A stretch of 64,000 nucleotides of DNA from Silanimonas sp021297925 (GCA_027532825.1 JAPZTL010000004.1:372001-436000), one strand, 5' to 3'. Positions 8,866 through 18,136 are shown, counted from the first letter of the stretch. Translations and numbers: made by a program. The notes: generated by a model from the sequence alone, not told the origin.

Positions 8866-10173
8866 ATGACGACCATGAAGACCCTCGATTGGGCCCGGCT
8901 CTCCGCCGACGAGCGCGCCGCCGCGCTGGCCCGCCCGCCGTCGAATTCGAGCGAGGAGCGCATCGCCGCCGTGCAGCGCATCCTCGCGCAGGTGCGCGCC
9001 GATGGCGATACGGCGCTGCGCGCACTGACGCGCCGGTTCGACAACGTGGAGCTCGACACCTTGGCCGTGGGTGAAGCGGAATTCGCCGCGGCGGAGGCGG
9101 GCCTCGATCCGGCTTTGCGCGCGGCGATGGTGGAGGCGAAGGCGCGCCTCGACGCCTGGCACCGCGCCGGAGCGCCGACCGAGTTCGAGATCGACACCGC
9201 GCCCGGCGTCCGCTGCGGCCGCGTTCTGCGCGCCATCGACACGGTGGGCCTCTACGTGCCGGCGGGTTCCGCGCCCTTGCCCTCCACCGCCCTGATGCTG
9301 GGCGTGCCCGCGCAGATCGCCGGCTGCCGCGAGGTCGTGGTGTGCACGCCGCCGCGTGCGGACGGCACCGCCGACCCCGCTGTGCTGGTCGCGGCGCGCC
9401 TGTGCGGCATCCGTCGCGTGTTCAAGATCGGCGGCGCGCAGGCCATCGCCGCGATGGCCTTCGGCACCGAGAGCGTGCCGCGCTGCGACAAGCTGTTCGG
9501 CCCGGGTAATGCCTGGGTGATGCTGGCGAAGTCGCAGGTCACCGCGCTGCCCGACGGCCCGGCCATCGACATGCCGGCCGGCCCTTCCGAAGTGCTGGTG
9601 ATCGCGGATGCCGGCGCCAACCCGGCCTTCATCGCCGCCGACCTGCTCGCGCAGGCCGAGCACGGCCCCGATTCGCAGGTGGTGTTCGTCACCGACAGCG
9701 CCGCGCTGGTCGCGGCGGTCGACGCGGAGGTGCGCGCGCAGGTCGCGCGCCTGCCGCGCGAAGCGATTGCCACGAAGGCGCTGGATTTCGCCCGCCTCAT
9801 CGTCGTGCCCACGCTGGACGAGGCCTTCGCGATCAGCAATGCCTATGGGCCCGAGCACCTGATCGTGCAGCTGCGCGACCCGCGCGACTGGCTGGCGAAG
9901 ATCACCTGCGCCGGTTCGATCTTCCTCGGCGACTACGCGCCGGAATCGCTGGGCGACTACTGCTCGGGCACCAACCATGTGCTGCCCACGGGCGGTGCGG
10001 CGCGGGCCTGGAGCGGCGTCTCGGTGGCGAGCTTCCAGCGCAGCATCAGCGTGCAGCAGGTCAGCCGCGAGGGCCTGCGCGCCATCGGCCCCTGTGCCGT
10101 GACGATGGCACGCGCCGAATCGCTGGAGGCGCACGCGCAGGCCGTGGTGCAGCGGTTGGAGGCCTCGGCATGA
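8866..10173 (+). CDS. hisD: Histidinol dehydrogenase HisD
   Basis: 435 residues, normal length. It oxidises L-histidinol to L-histidine in two NAD-dependent steps and binds zinc. Recognised segments are RCGRVLRAIDTVGLYVPAG, the nucleotide-proximal VVVCTPP, the KLFGPGNAWV motif with DMPAGPSEV, and AEHGPDSQVV near the metal site, ending in the EHLIVQLRDP and YCSGTNHVLPT motifs. The ATG at 8866 is 13 bp after hisG; ATG 8875 is an equally possible start three codons in. Its stop overlaps the hisC start by four bases, indicating translational coupling. Confidence 0.97.
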   Translation: MTTMKTLDWARLSADERAAALARPPSNSSEERIAAVQRILAQVRADGDTALRALTRRFDNVELDTLAVGEAEFAAAEAGLDPALRAAMVEAKARLDAWHRAGAPTEFEIDTAPGVRCGRVLRAIDTVGLYVPAGSAPLPSTALMLGVPAQIAGCREVVVCTPPRADGTADPAVLVAARLCGIRRVFKIGGAQAIAAMAFGTESVPRCDKLFGPGNAWVMLAKSQVTALPDGPAIDMPAGPSEVLVIADAGANPAFIAADLLAQAEHGPDSQVVFVTDSAALVAAVDAEVRAQVARLPREAIATKALDFARLIVVPTLDEAFAISNAYGPEHLIVQLRDPRDWLAKITCAGSIFLGDYAPESLGDYCSGTNHVLPTGGAARAWSGVSVASFQRSISVQQVSREGLRAIGPCAVTMARAESLEAHAQAVVQRLEASA

Positions 10174-11273
10174 ACGTGCTCGACCTCGTCCGCGCCGACC
10201 TGCGCGATTTCGGCGGCTACGGCTCGGCGCGCAAGACCGGCCTGAAGGGCCGCGTCTGGCTCAATGCCAACGAGAGCCCCTGGTCTTCGCCGGCCGACCC
10301 GGGGCAGGGTCTCAATCGCTACCCCGAACCGCAGCCGGCAGCCCTGCGCACTCGGCTCGCCACGCTGTACGGCGTGCCCGAAGACACGCTGCTGATGACC
10401 CGCGGCAGCGACGAAGGCATCGACCTGTTGACGCGCGCGCTGTGCCGCGCCGAGCGCGAGGCCATCCTCGTTTCGCCGCCAGTGTTCGGCATGTATGCCG
10501 TTTCCGCCCGTGTGCAGGGTGCGCCGGTGGTCGACGTGCCGCTCGTCGACGAGGGCGACCGCTTCCGCTTCGACATCGATGCAGTGCTCCGCGCGTTGGA
10601 GCTCTCCGTCGCCAAGGCGCCGGTCAAGATCGTCTACGTGTGCTCGCCGTCGAACCCGACGGGTGGCGCGGTGTCGAATGCCGACCTCGAGCGCCTGCTG
10701 CGCGGCGTTGCGGGCCGCGCGCTGGTCGTCGTCGACGAAGCCTACGGCGAGTACAACGACGCCCCGGGCGCGCTGGCGCTGCGCGAGCGGTTCGCAAACC
10801 TCGTCGTGCTGCGCACGCTCTCCAAGGCGTATGCGCTCGCCGGGGCGCGGCTCGGCATCACCATCAGCGATCCGGCGCTGATCCGCGTGCTGGCCGCCAT
10901 CGCGCCGCCTTACCCGCTGGCCTCGCCGGCGGTAGCGCTCGCGCTCGACGCGGTTTCGCCCACGGCCGCCGACGAAGCGAAGCGTCGCGCCGGGCGCATC
11001 GTCGCCGAGCGCGGCCGCGTGGCCGAAGCGCTGCGCGCCCTCGATGGCGTGCGCCGCGTGTACGCCTCCGACGCCAACTACGTGCTGGTGCGCTTCGTCG
11101 ATGCCGAGGCGGCCATGCAGGCCCTGCTCGGCGCCGGCGTCGTGGTCCGCGACCAGCGCGCGGCACCCCAGCTCCAGGATGCCCTGCGCATCACCATCGG
11201 CACCCCGGAGGAGAACGACGCGATGCTCGCCGCCCTTGCCGCCCTCCGTTCGCGCGTCGTCGCGACGGCCTGA
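10170..11273 (+). CDS. hisC: Histidinol-phosphate aminotransferase HisC
   Basis: 367 residues. This PLP enzyme of the class I/II aminotransferase fold converts imidazole-acetol phosphate and glutamate to histidinol phosphate. Visible features are the N-terminal LNANESPW, the cofactor-binding SPSNPTGG, VVVDEAYGEY with the PLP-pyridine Asp, and TLSKAYALAGARLG containing the Schiff-base lysine. C-terminal substrate-arginine segment LRITIGTPEEND is present. The ATG overlaps the hisD stop (ATGA). Complete and unremarkable; order hisD-hisC-hisB is that of enterobacterial and xanthomonad operons. Confidence 0.97.
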   Translation: MNVLDLVRADLRDFGGYGSARKTGLKGRVWLNANESPWSSPADPGQGLNRYPEPQPAALRTRLATLYGVPEDTLLMTRGSDEGIDLLTRALCRAEREAILVSPPVFGMYAVSARVQGAPVVDVPLVDEGDRFRFDIDAVLRALELSVAKAPVKIVYVCSPSNPTGGAVSNADLERLLRGVAGRALVVVDEAYGEYNDAPGALALRERFANLVVLRTLSKAYALAGARLGITISDPALIRVLAAIAPPYPLASPAVALALDAVSPTAADEAKRRAGRIVAERGRVAEALRALDGVRRVYASDANYVLVRFVDAEAAMQALLGAGVVVRDQRAAPQLQDALRITIGTPEENDAMLAALAALRSRVVATA

Positions 11274-11282
11274 GACCCCGCC

Positions 11283-12425
11283 ATGCCCCAGAAGATCCTG
11301 TTCATCGACCGCGACGGCGTGCTCATCGACGAGCCCGTCGACGAGCAGATCGATTCGTTCGACAAGTTCCGCCTCACCCGCGGTTGCATCGCCGCGCTGC
11401 AGAAGCTCCGCGACGCCGGCTTCCAGTTCGTCATGGTCAGCAACCAGGACGGCCTCGGTACGTCGAGCTTCCCGCGGGACACCTTCGAGGGTCCGCAGCG
11501 CCTGCTGCTGCAGATCCTCGAATCGCAGGGCATCACCTTCCGCGAGATCCTGATCGACGAGAGCTTTGCGCGCGACAACCTGCCGACCCGCAAGCCCGGC
11601 ATCGGCATGGTCATGCACTACCTGCGGGATCGCGATATCGACCTCGCCAGCAGCGCGATGGTCGGCGACCGCGAAACGGACATGCAGTTCGCCACCAACC
11701 TCGGCGTGCGCGGCTTCCGCCTGAAGGACGGCCACTACGACTGGGTCGGCATCGCGCACGCGCTCACCGCCTCGCCGCGCACCGCCACCGTCGAGCGCAC
11801 GACGAAGGAAACGAAGATCACCGTGCAGGTCGACCTCGACCGCGCGTCCGAGCCGGCCGTCGCCACCGGGCATGGCTTCTTCGACCACATGCTGGAGCAG
11901 CTCGGCAAGCACGGCGGCTTCGGGCTGGCAGTGCGCTGCGCCGGCGACCTGCACATCGACGAGCACCACACCGTCGAGGACTGCGCGCTGGCCATTGGCC
12001 AGGCGCTGAAGCAGGCACTGGGCGACAAGCGCGGCATCGGCCGCTACGGCTTCGATGGCGGCGACGGGCAGGGCGGTGAACCCGCGTCGGCCGCCGCGGA
12101 CGGCTTCGGTGCCGAGGCCCGGGCCGCCTTCGCCCTGCCGATGGACGAGACCCGCGCGTCGGCCGTGGTCGATTTCTCCGGCCGGCCGTGCTTCGTGTTC
12201 GAGGGCGCGTTCCCGCGCGCCGAGGTCGGCGGGCTCGCCACCGAACTGGTGCCGCATTTCTTCCGCTCGCTGTGCGAAACCGCCGGGCTGAACTTGCACC
12301 TGCAGGTGCGCGGCGAAAACACGCACCACATGGTCGAAGCCTGCTTCAAGGTCGTGGCCCGCGCGCTGCGCCTCGCGATCCGCCGCGAGGGCACGGCCCT
12401 GCCGAGCACCAAGGGCGTGCTGTGA
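11283..12425 (+). CDS. hisB: Bifunctional HisB: histidinol phosphatase / imidazoleglycerol-phosphate dehydratase
   Basis: 380 residues, about 25 longer than E. coli HisB. Residues 1-165 are the HAD phosphatase (FIDRDGVLIDEP with the nucleophile Asp, VSNQDGLGT, MVGDRETDMQ). Residues 175-380 are the dehydratase, with the metal-binding histidines in GHGFFDHMLEQ, DEHHTVED and HHMVEACFK. An insertion of 26 Gly/Ala/Asp-rich residues (258-283, bases 12054-12131) interrupts the normally continuous GRYGF-xLPMDE segment without breaking the frame. The enzyme catalyses the seventh and ninth steps of histidine synthesis. The gene sits 9 bp after hisC and overlaps hisH. Confidence 0.96.
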   Translation: MPQKILFIDRDGVLIDEPVDEQIDSFDKFRLTRGCIAALQKLRDAGFQFVMVSNQDGLGTSSFPRDTFEGPQRLLLQILESQGITFREILIDESFARDNLPTRKPGIGMVMHYLRDRDIDLASSAMVGDRETDMQFATNLGVRGFRLKDGHYDWVGIAHALTASPRTATVERTTKETKITVQVDLDRASEPAVATGHGFFDHMLEQLGKHGGFGLAVRCAGDLHIDEHHTVEDCALAIGQALKQALGDKRGIGRYGFDGGDGQGGEPASAAADGFGAEARAAFALPMDETRASAVVDFSGRPCFVFEGAFPRAEVGGLATELVPHFFRSLCETAGLNLHLQVRGENTHHMVEACFKVVARALRLAIRREGTALPSTKGVL

Positions 12426-13072
12426 GTGTCGCCGGCCCCGCGGACGCGCTGCCCGCCCTCGATGCCTCGCGCATCCGGCTGGTGCTGCTGGATTCCGGCG
12501 GCGCCAACCTGGGCTCAGTGCAGGCCGCGTTCGCGCGCCTCGGCGTCGAGGCGCCGGTCACCAGCGACGCGCAGCGTATCCGTGCAGCGACCCACGTGAT
12601 CCTCCCCGGCGTCGGCGCGGCGGCCCCGGCGATGGCGCGACTGCGCGCAAACGGTCTCGATCGCCTCATCCCGATGCTCACGCAGCCGCTGATGGGCATC
12701 TGCGTGGGCATGCAGCTGCTGTTCGAGCACTCCGTCGAGGGCGAAGTCGACTGCCTCGGCCTGCTGCCCGGCCGCGTCGAGCGCCTGCCGGAGTCGCCGG
12801 GCGTGCGCGTGCCGCACATGGGTTGGAATCGCCTTCAGGCTTCGTCCGCCGATGCGTCCGCGCATCCGCTGATGGCCGGGCTCGACGGCCGCCATGCCTA
12901 CTTCGTGCACAGCTACGCGTACCGCGGCGCGGCCCACGCCTTGGCCACCAGCACGCACGGCCAGCCCTTCACCGCCATCGCCGCCCACGGTCGGGTGATG
13001 GGTGCGCAGTGCCATCCGGAGCGCAGTGCCGCCACCGGCGCCCGCCTGCTCTACAACTTCCTGTCGCTCTGA
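12422..13072 (+). CDS. hisH: Imidazole glycerol phosphate synthase glutaminase subunit HisH
   Basis: 216 residues from GTG 12422, which overlaps the hisB stop (GTGA). It is a class I glutamine amidotransferase that supplies ammonia to HisF. The triad is visible: Cys in GICVGMQLLFE, and His and Glu in QCHPERS. PHMGWNRL is the HisH signature that faces HisF. The oxyanion strand PGVGAAAPAM is present, with a longer alanine-rich form than in E. coli. No other in-frame start gives a sensible N-terminus; the mature part begins IRLVLLDSGGANLGSV. Confidence 0.96.
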   Translation: MSVAGPADALPALDASRIRLVLLDSGGANLGSVQAAFARLGVEAPVTSDAQRIRAATHVILPGVGAAAPAMARLRANGLDRLIPMLTQPLMGICVGMQLLFEHSVEGEVDCLGLLPGRVERLPESPGVRVPHMGWNRLQASSADASAHPLMAGLDGRHAYFVHSYAYRGAAHALATSTHGQPFTAIAAHGRVMGAQCHPERSAATGARLLYNFLSL

Positions 13073-13078
13073 GCCGCC

Positions 13079-13849
13079 ATGGCCTTCCTTCTCTATCCCG
13101 CCATCGACCTCCGCGAGGGGCGCGTCGTCCGCCTCCGCCAGGGCGATTACGCCGCCGAGACCCGCTACGCCGAGGATCCCCTCGCGCTGGCCAAGCGCTA
13201 CGCCGATGCCGGCGCGGAATGGCTGCATCTCGTCGACCTCGACGCCGCCAAGGCCGGCGGATGGACCTTGGCCCCGGTCGTCGAGGCGATCGTTCGCGAG
13301 ACCGGCCTGAAGGTTCAGACCGGTGGCGGTGTTCGCGAAGACGCCGACGTCGTCTCCATCCTCGCCGCGGGCGCGTCGCGCGTGGTCGTCGGCTCGCTCG
13401 CCGTCCGCCAGCCAAACCGCGTGCTCGGCTGGCTCGAGCGCTTCGGCAGCGACCGCCTCACCGTCGCCCTCGACACCCGGGCCGATGGCGAGGGCGTCTA
13501 CCGGCTGCCCGTGCACGGCTGGACGGAAGCCTCGGGACTCGCGCTGTTCGATCTGCTTGCCCGTTACGCGAGTGCCGGCCTGTGCCACCTGTTGTGCACC
13601 GACATCGCCCGCGACGGCATGCTGGCCGGCCTCAACCTCGAGCTCTACCGCGAGATCGTCACGCGGTTCCCCGGGGTCGCCGTGCAGGCCTCCGGCGGTG
13701 TCGCCTCGCTGGACGACGTGCTTGGGGCCCGCGCGGCCGGTGCGGGTGGTGCCATCCTCGGCAAGGCCTTGCTGGACGGCCGGTTCACGCTCGCCGAAGC
13801 CGTGGCCGCGGTGGATGCGGCCACGGGCCGGACGCAGGAGACGCCGTGA
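13079..13849 (+). CDS. hisA: ProFAR isomerase HisA
   Basis: 256 residues, a (beta/alpha)8 barrel that opens the ribose of ProFAR to give PRFAR. The catalytic aspartates are in YPAIDLREG near the N-terminus and in CTDIARDGML near residue 180. VQTGGGVRED and ASGGVASLDD are the two phosphate-binding half-barrel motifs. It lies 6 bp after hisH, with an atg directly following GCC, and its stop TGA shares one base with the hisF start. Complete, no oddities. Confidence 0.96.
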   Translation: MAFLLYPAIDLREGRVVRLRQGDYAAETRYAEDPLALAKRYADAGAEWLHLVDLDAAKAGGWTLAPVVEAIVRETGLKVQTGGGVREDADVVSILAAGASRVVVGSLAVRQPNRVLGWLERFGSDRLTVALDTRADGEGVYRLPVHGWTEASGLALFDLLARYASAGLCHLLCTDIARDGMLAGLNLELYREIVTRFPGVAVQASGGVASLDDVLGARAAGAGGAILGKALLDGRFTLAEAVAAVDAATGRTQETP

Positions 13850-14622
13850 TGCTCGCCCGTCGCCTGATCCCCTGCCTCGATGTCCGCGACGGTCAGGTCG
13901 TGAAGGGCGTCCGCTTCCGCGACCATGTCGTGATGGGCGGCATCGAGGAACTCGCCCTGCGTTACCGCGACGAGGGCGCCGATGAGCTGGTGTTCTACGA
14001 CATCACCGCCAGCCCCGAGGGTCGCAGCGTCGATCGTGCCTGGGTCGAGCGCGTGGCGCGGATCATCGACATCCCGTTCTGCGTGGCCGGTGGCATCCGC
14101 TCGGTGGAGGACGCGCGGACCCTCCTCAACGCCGGCGCCGACAAGGTCTCGGTCAACTCGCCCGCCTTGGAGCGACCGGATCTCATCGACGAGCTGGCGG
14201 CCGCCTTCGGCGTGCAGTGCGTGGTGGTCGGCGTCGATTCGCTGAAGGATGCGGACGGCGAATGGCGCGTGCGCCAGTACACGGGCGACCCTTCCAAGAC
14301 GAAGGCTTTGGGGCGCAGCACGCTGGACTGGGTGGCCGAGGCGCAGGACCGCGGCGCCGGCGAGATCGTGCTGAACTGCATGGGCAGCGACGGGGCCAAG
14401 ACCGGCTATGACCTCGAACAACTGGCCGCCGTGCGCGCGATCTGCCGGGTGCCGCTGGTCGCCTCGGGCGGCGCGGGTGCGGTCGAGCACTTCATCGACG
14501 CCTTCCGGTTCGCCGATGTCGATGCCGCACTTGCCGCATCGGTCTTCCATTCGGGTACCGTGCCGATCCCTTCACTCAAGGCCCGCCTCGCCGAGGCCGG
14601 CATCGAGGTGCGACGTGACTGA
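13849..14622 (+). CDS. hisF: Imidazole glycerol phosphate synthase cyclase subunit HisF
   Basis: 257 residues, starting at ATG 13849 inside the hisA stop. It joins PRFAR and HisH-derived ammonia to make IGP and AICAR. The N-terminal LIPCLDVRDGQVVKGV and the C-terminal NCMGSDGAKTGYD carry the two catalytic aspartates; VAGGIRSVEDA and ASGGAGAVEHF are the phosphate loops. Its 3' end overlaps the GTG start of hisIE by 8 bp, so all genes from hisD onward except hisB (9-bp gap) and hisA (6-bp gap) are translationally overlapped. Confidence 0.97.
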   Translation: MLARRLIPCLDVRDGQVVKGVRFRDHVVMGGIEELALRYRDEGADELVFYDITASPEGRSVDRAWVERVARIIDIPFCVAGGIRSVEDARTLLNAGADKVSVNSPALERPDLIDELAAAFGVQCVVVGVDSLKDADGEWRVRQYTGDPSKTKALGRSTLDWVAEAQDRGAGEIVLNCMGSDGAKTGYDLEQLAAVRAICRVPLVASGGAGAVEHFIDAFRFADVDAALAASVFHSGTVPIPSLKARLAEAGIEVRRD

Positions 14623-15265
14623 TCCGACTTCCGGCGCCCAGACGGCGCCCTTCGACCTCGATGCGCTCGATTTCGCCAAGCAGGGTGGATTGCTCCCGGC
14701 CGTCGTGCAGGACGCGCGCACCCGCCGCGTGCTGATGCTGGGCTACATGGACCGCGCCGCCGTCGAGGCGACGCTGGCCAGCGGCAAGGTCACCTTCTTC
14801 AGCCGCAGCAAGAACCGGCTCTGGATGAAGGGAGAGACCTCCGGCGACATCCTTGAATTCGTGGCGATCACCACCGATTGCGACGCCGACGCGTTGCTGG
14901 TGCAGGCCATCCCGCACGGGCCGACCTGCCATCTCAAGCGCTGCAGCTGCTTCCCCGACGCGCCGGGCAGCGTGCTGGCGGATCTGGAAGCGACGATCGA
15001 GCAGCGCGAGCGCGAACGTCCTGCTGGCAGCTATACCACCACGCTGTTCGAGTCGGGCGTTCGGAAGATCGCCCAGAAAGTGGGCGAGGAGGGCGTCGAG
15101 ACGGCGCTGGCCCTTGTCGCACAGGACGACAGGGCGGTCCTCGACGAGGTCGCCGACCTCGTGTTCCACACGCTCGTCGGCCTGCGTGCCCGAGGTCTTG
15201 GCCTTGCGGACGTCGAGCGCGTGCTGGCGAGGCGCCACGCCGCGAAGATCCGAGTCACCGACTGA
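14615..15265 (+). CDS. hisI: Bifunctional phosphoribosyl-AMP cyclohydrolase / phosphoribosyl-ATP pyrophosphohydrolase HisIE
   Basis: 216 residues from GTG 14615. Residues 15-125 are the HisI cyclohydrolase (MLGYMDRAAVEATL, FFSRSKNRLWMKGETSG, and the Zn/Mg cysteines of CHLKRCSCF). Residues 125-210 are the HisE MazG-like pyrophosphohydrolase (VGEEGVETALALV). It catalyses steps two and three of the pathway and closes the operon. Its last 11 bp overlap the convergent diguanylate cyclase gene, leaving no room for an ordinary terminator between them. Confidence 0.96.
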   Translation: MTDPTSGAQTAPFDLDALDFAKQGGLLPAVVQDARTRRVLMLGYMDRAAVEATLASGKVTFFSRSKNRLWMKGETSGDILEFVAITTDCDADALLVQAIPHGPTCHLKRCSCFPDAPGSVLADLEATIEQRERERPAGSYTTTLFESGVRKIAQKVGEEGVETALALVAQDDRAVLDEVADLVFHTLVGLRARGLGLADVERVLARRHAAKIRVTD

Positions 15266-16451
15266 GCGGCTCGCGTCCTGTGCGTGCGTCGGTCGGACCG
15301 CCCACGCATACGCGGTCCCGCCCGGAGGTCTTGGCCATGTAGAGCGCCCGGTCGGCCTGCTGGATCAGGTCGGTCATGTCGTCGCCGCCGCGGCCCGCGG
15401 CGATGCCGATGCTGGCCGTCGTGTGCACGCGAACGCCCCCGACGTCCATCGCCAAGTCTCGGGTGCGCTCGACGACGTCCTTTGCCACGCGCTCCGCGAC
15501 GTCACGCGGGGCCCGGTGGAGGACGACGAGGAATTCCTCGCCGCCCATCCTCACCACGAGATCCGCGTGGCGGACGACGCTGTGCAGTAGACCTGCGAAT
15601 CGCGCGAGGTAGGCGTCCCCGGCAGCATGGCCATGGTGGTCGTTGATCGCCTTGAAGTGGTCGATGTCGATGGCCATGACCGACAGCGGATCGTTCGCCC
15701 CGAGCCTCGCGGAGAGCGCTTCCCATTCGTGCTGGAGGCCGCCGCGGTTGAGGCAACCGGTCAGTGGGTCGGTGCGGGCGCGTTGCGCGAACATCGTCAG
15801 CGCGCGAAAACTCGCGAGCATCATCACGCAGAGGTTGAAGGTGCTCCAGAGTGCGAGATCCAGCCAGACCCAGTCGACGTAGTGCGGCACGAGCACCGGG
15901 CCGGTTCCGAGCCATTCCTGCACCGATCCGATCGCATACAGGGGCAGCAGCGCGGCAGCACAGACCCCGGCCCACCATGCGGGCAGCCGGTAGGGCTTCG
16001 GGTAGGCGTGCAGCAGGACGGCGGCGAGACCCGCCACGCATGCCGAATTGGCGAGATCCGACGCGAGTTTCAGTGGGTCCACGGCAGGCCAGGGCACGAG
16101 GGCGGTGCTCACGATCACCGTGGCGACCGCCCAGCACAGCCAGCGGATAAGGTGTCGCAGCGGGTGTTCGAGCAAGGCCGCGAGGCCACCGACCATCGCG
16201 GCGCTGCCGAAAGCCGAGGCCAGCAGTGCAAGCCATGCGAGCCACGGACGCTGCGATGCCGGGATGCCCGCGGTCAGCAGCAGGATGAACAGGCTCGAGC
16301 CCGCGGTGAAGCCGATGTGTCCCAACGCATACATCGTGGCCCCACCGAGCGTGGCGTGGCGGAAGACCGCCGCCAGCGAAGCGATCAGGGCGGCGAACGT
16401 GATCGCTACGAAACCGTCGGCTACGAGGGAGTGCAGCAAATCGGCATTCAC
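15255..16451 (-). CDS. Membrane-bound diguanylate cyclase (GGDEF)
   Basis: 398 residues from GTG 16451. Residues 10-220 hold about seven hydrophobic segments forming a membrane sensor region of unassigned type. Residues 235-385 are a GGDEF domain: DPLTGCLNRGGL, VMAIDIDHFKAINDHHGH, RMGGEEFLVVL (active-site GGEEF) and ASIGIA. It should make cyclic di-GMP from two GTP. No RxxD inhibitory site is seen at the expected position (VLHSVVRHADLVVRMGGEEF has RHAD four residues before RMGGEEF, which could serve as one). Convergent with hisIE and overlapping it by 11 bp, so it is probably regulated independently. Confidence 0.92.
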   Translation of the reverse strand: MNADLLHSLVADGFVAITFAALIASLAAVFRHATLGGATMYALGHIGFTAGSSLFILLLTAGIPASQRPWLAWLALLASAFGSAAMVGGLAALLEHPLRHLIRWLCWAVATVIVSTALVPWPAVDPLKLASDLANSACVAGLAAVLLHAYPKPYRLPAWWAGVCAAALLPLYAIGSVQEWLGTGPVLVPHYVDWVWLDLALWSTFNLCVMMLASFRALTMFAQRARTDPLTGCLNRGGLQHEWEALSARLGANDPLSVMAIDIDHFKAINDHHGHAAGDAYLARFAGLLHSVVRHADLVVRMGGEEFLVVLHRAPRDVAERVAKDVVERTRDLAMDVGGVRVHTTASIGIAAGRGGDDMTDLIQQADRALYMAKTSGRDRVCVGGPTDARTGREPLSR

Positions 16452-16543
16452 GTAAGAAATCGATTCTCAAAGCCATCGGCGGGTGCCCAGCTTACGCCCT
16501 CCGTGGTGCGGGCCGTATCATCGACGGACGCTCTACCGGTCGG

Positions 16544-18136
16544 ATGCTGCCGATGACACGACGCCCTTCGCCGCTCGCGGTGGTCCTCGCCAGCGTCCTC
16601 GCCCACGCGCCGCTCATGACGGCCGCCGCAGGGCAGGGCGCGTCCGGAACGCCGCTTCTGGCGGGTCGCGTGTTCCTCGACCTCGATGGCGACGGCCGCT
16701 GGCGCGAGGGCGAGCCCGGCGTGGCGGGCGTGGCGGTCTCGGACGGCGGGCGCTGGGGGCGCAGCGCGGAGGATGGTCGCTACACCCTTGCCGCCGGTTC
16801 GGGGCCGCGTGAGCCCCTCTTCGTCGTGAAGCCGCCCGCTTACGCGCTGGCTCGGCGTCCCGACGGCCTGCCTGATGCCTGGCGTCCCGCCGGCACGAGG
16901 TCCTGGGACATTCCCCTGCGCGAGGCGCCCCAGGCCATGCCCTACGAGGTTCGCTTGTTTGGCGACCCCCAAGCGAAGAACGAGGCCGATGTCGGCTTCT
17001 TCCGGCGCGACATCGTCGAGTCGGAGTTGGCCTTGCCGCGCGCGCGCCTCGGGCTCTCGCTGGGGGACATCGTGCATTCCAACCTCGCGCTGTACCCGGC
17101 GATGGTTCGGGCCACGGCGGCCATGCGGACGCCTTGGCTCCACGTCAGCGGCAACCACGACCGCGACCACGGGGCCGGCAGCGACGAGGGTTCGCTGGCC
17201 ACGTTCCGGCGCTTCTTCGGGCCCGATACCTTCGCATGGGAAGAGCCGGGGATGGCGCTTGTCGTCCTCGACAACACCGTGCATGAGCCGGGTAGCGGCG
17301 TTCCCGCCCGCTACGTCGGCGGCCTGCGCGAGGCGCAGTTCCGCTTCCTCGAGGCTTATCTTGCGATGCTGCCGGCCGACCGCCTGCTGCTCGTCGCCAT
17401 GCACATCCCGCTGTTCGACACGAATCCCGATCCCGCGGTCGATAGTTTCCGCGATGCTGACCGGCAGCGGCTCTACCGCCTGTTGGCGGTGCACCCGCGC
17501 GTCCTGCTGCTCAGCAGCCACACCCACCAGCAGCAGCACCGCTGGCACGGTGCGGCGGAGGGCTGGCCCGGCACCGAGCCGCTGCACGAATACAACGTCG
17601 GCGCGGCCTGCGGCGCCTTCTGGAGTGGCGTGAGAGACGGCCGTGGCATTCCCGATGCCCGCATGGCCGACGGCACGCCGAACGGATTCGCGACGCTCGC
17701 CGTCCGCGCCGGCGGGGCTTACGACCTGCGCTGGCATGTCGCGGGCGACTCGCACGACCCGCCCTTCGCGCTGCACGCGCCCAGCGTGCTTCGTCGCGGC
17801 GCTTGGCCGGGTTTCGGCCTGTACGCGAATGTCTGGATGGGCGACGCTGGCACGCGCGTCGAGTACCGCGTGGGGGAGGGGGCCTGGCAGCCGATGCGCC
17901 GCGTCGATCGCCCCGATCCGGCGCTCGCGGCCATCAACGCCGACGACGACCGTGCCGACGCCCTGCGGGCCTACGATCGCGCACCGGAGGCCGTGGATTC
18001 GCCGCACCTCTGGCGCGGCACGCTGCCCACGGACCTTCCCGCCGGCGAGCATGTCGTCGAGGTCCGCGTGTTCGACCGTTGGCGCGGCGAGTTGCGCCGC
18101 AGCCTGAGTTACCGGCTGGACGACGCCTCGCCCTGA
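16544..18136 (+). CDS. Secreted calcineurin-like metallophosphoesterase
   Basis: 530 residues with a cleavable signal peptide (hydrophobic to about residue 28, TAAAG). Residues 35-110 form a small beta domain (GRVFLDLDGDGRW) of the type that precedes phosphoesterases. Metal ligands are in LFGDPQAKN, LSLGDIVH, VSGNHDRDHG, AMHIPLFD and SSHTHQQQH, that is, the full calcineurin-like set. A C-terminal MetallophosC-like beta domain follows from about residue 380. It should act in the periplasm or outside on a phosphoester that cannot be assigned. A TATCAT -10-like hexamer lies at 16516-16521. ATG 16553 is an alternative start. Confidence 0.88.
   Translation: MLPMTRRPSPLAVVLASVLAHAPLMTAAAGQGASGTPLLAGRVFLDLDGDGRWREGEPGVAGVAVSDGGRWGRSAEDGRYTLAAGSGPREPLFVVKPPAYALARRPDGLPDAWRPAGTRSWDIPLREAPQAMPYEVRLFGDPQAKNEADVGFFRRDIVESELALPRARLGLSLGDIVHSNLALYPAMVRATAAMRTPWLHVSGNHDRDHGAGSDEGSLATFRRFFGPDTFAWEEPGMALVVLDNTVHEPGSGVPARYVGGLREAQFRFLEAYLAMLPADRLLLVAMHIPLFDTNPDPAVDSFRDADRQRLYRLLAVHPRVLLLSSHTHQQQHRWHGAAEGWPGTEPLHEYNVGAACGAFWSGVRDGRGIPDARMADGTPNGFATLAVRAGGAYDLRWHVAGDSHDPPFALHAPSVLRRGAWPGFGLYANVWMGDAGTRVEYRVGEGAWQPMRRVDRPDPALAAINADDDRADALRAYDRAPEAVDSPHLWRGTLPTDLPAGEHVVEVRVFDRWRGELRRSLSYRLDDASP

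Noticed and set aside
9957..12329. 790-codon open frame antisense to hisC and hisB
   Set aside because: Same cause: third-position G/C of the sense genes removes stop codons on the other strand; composition is not protein-like.
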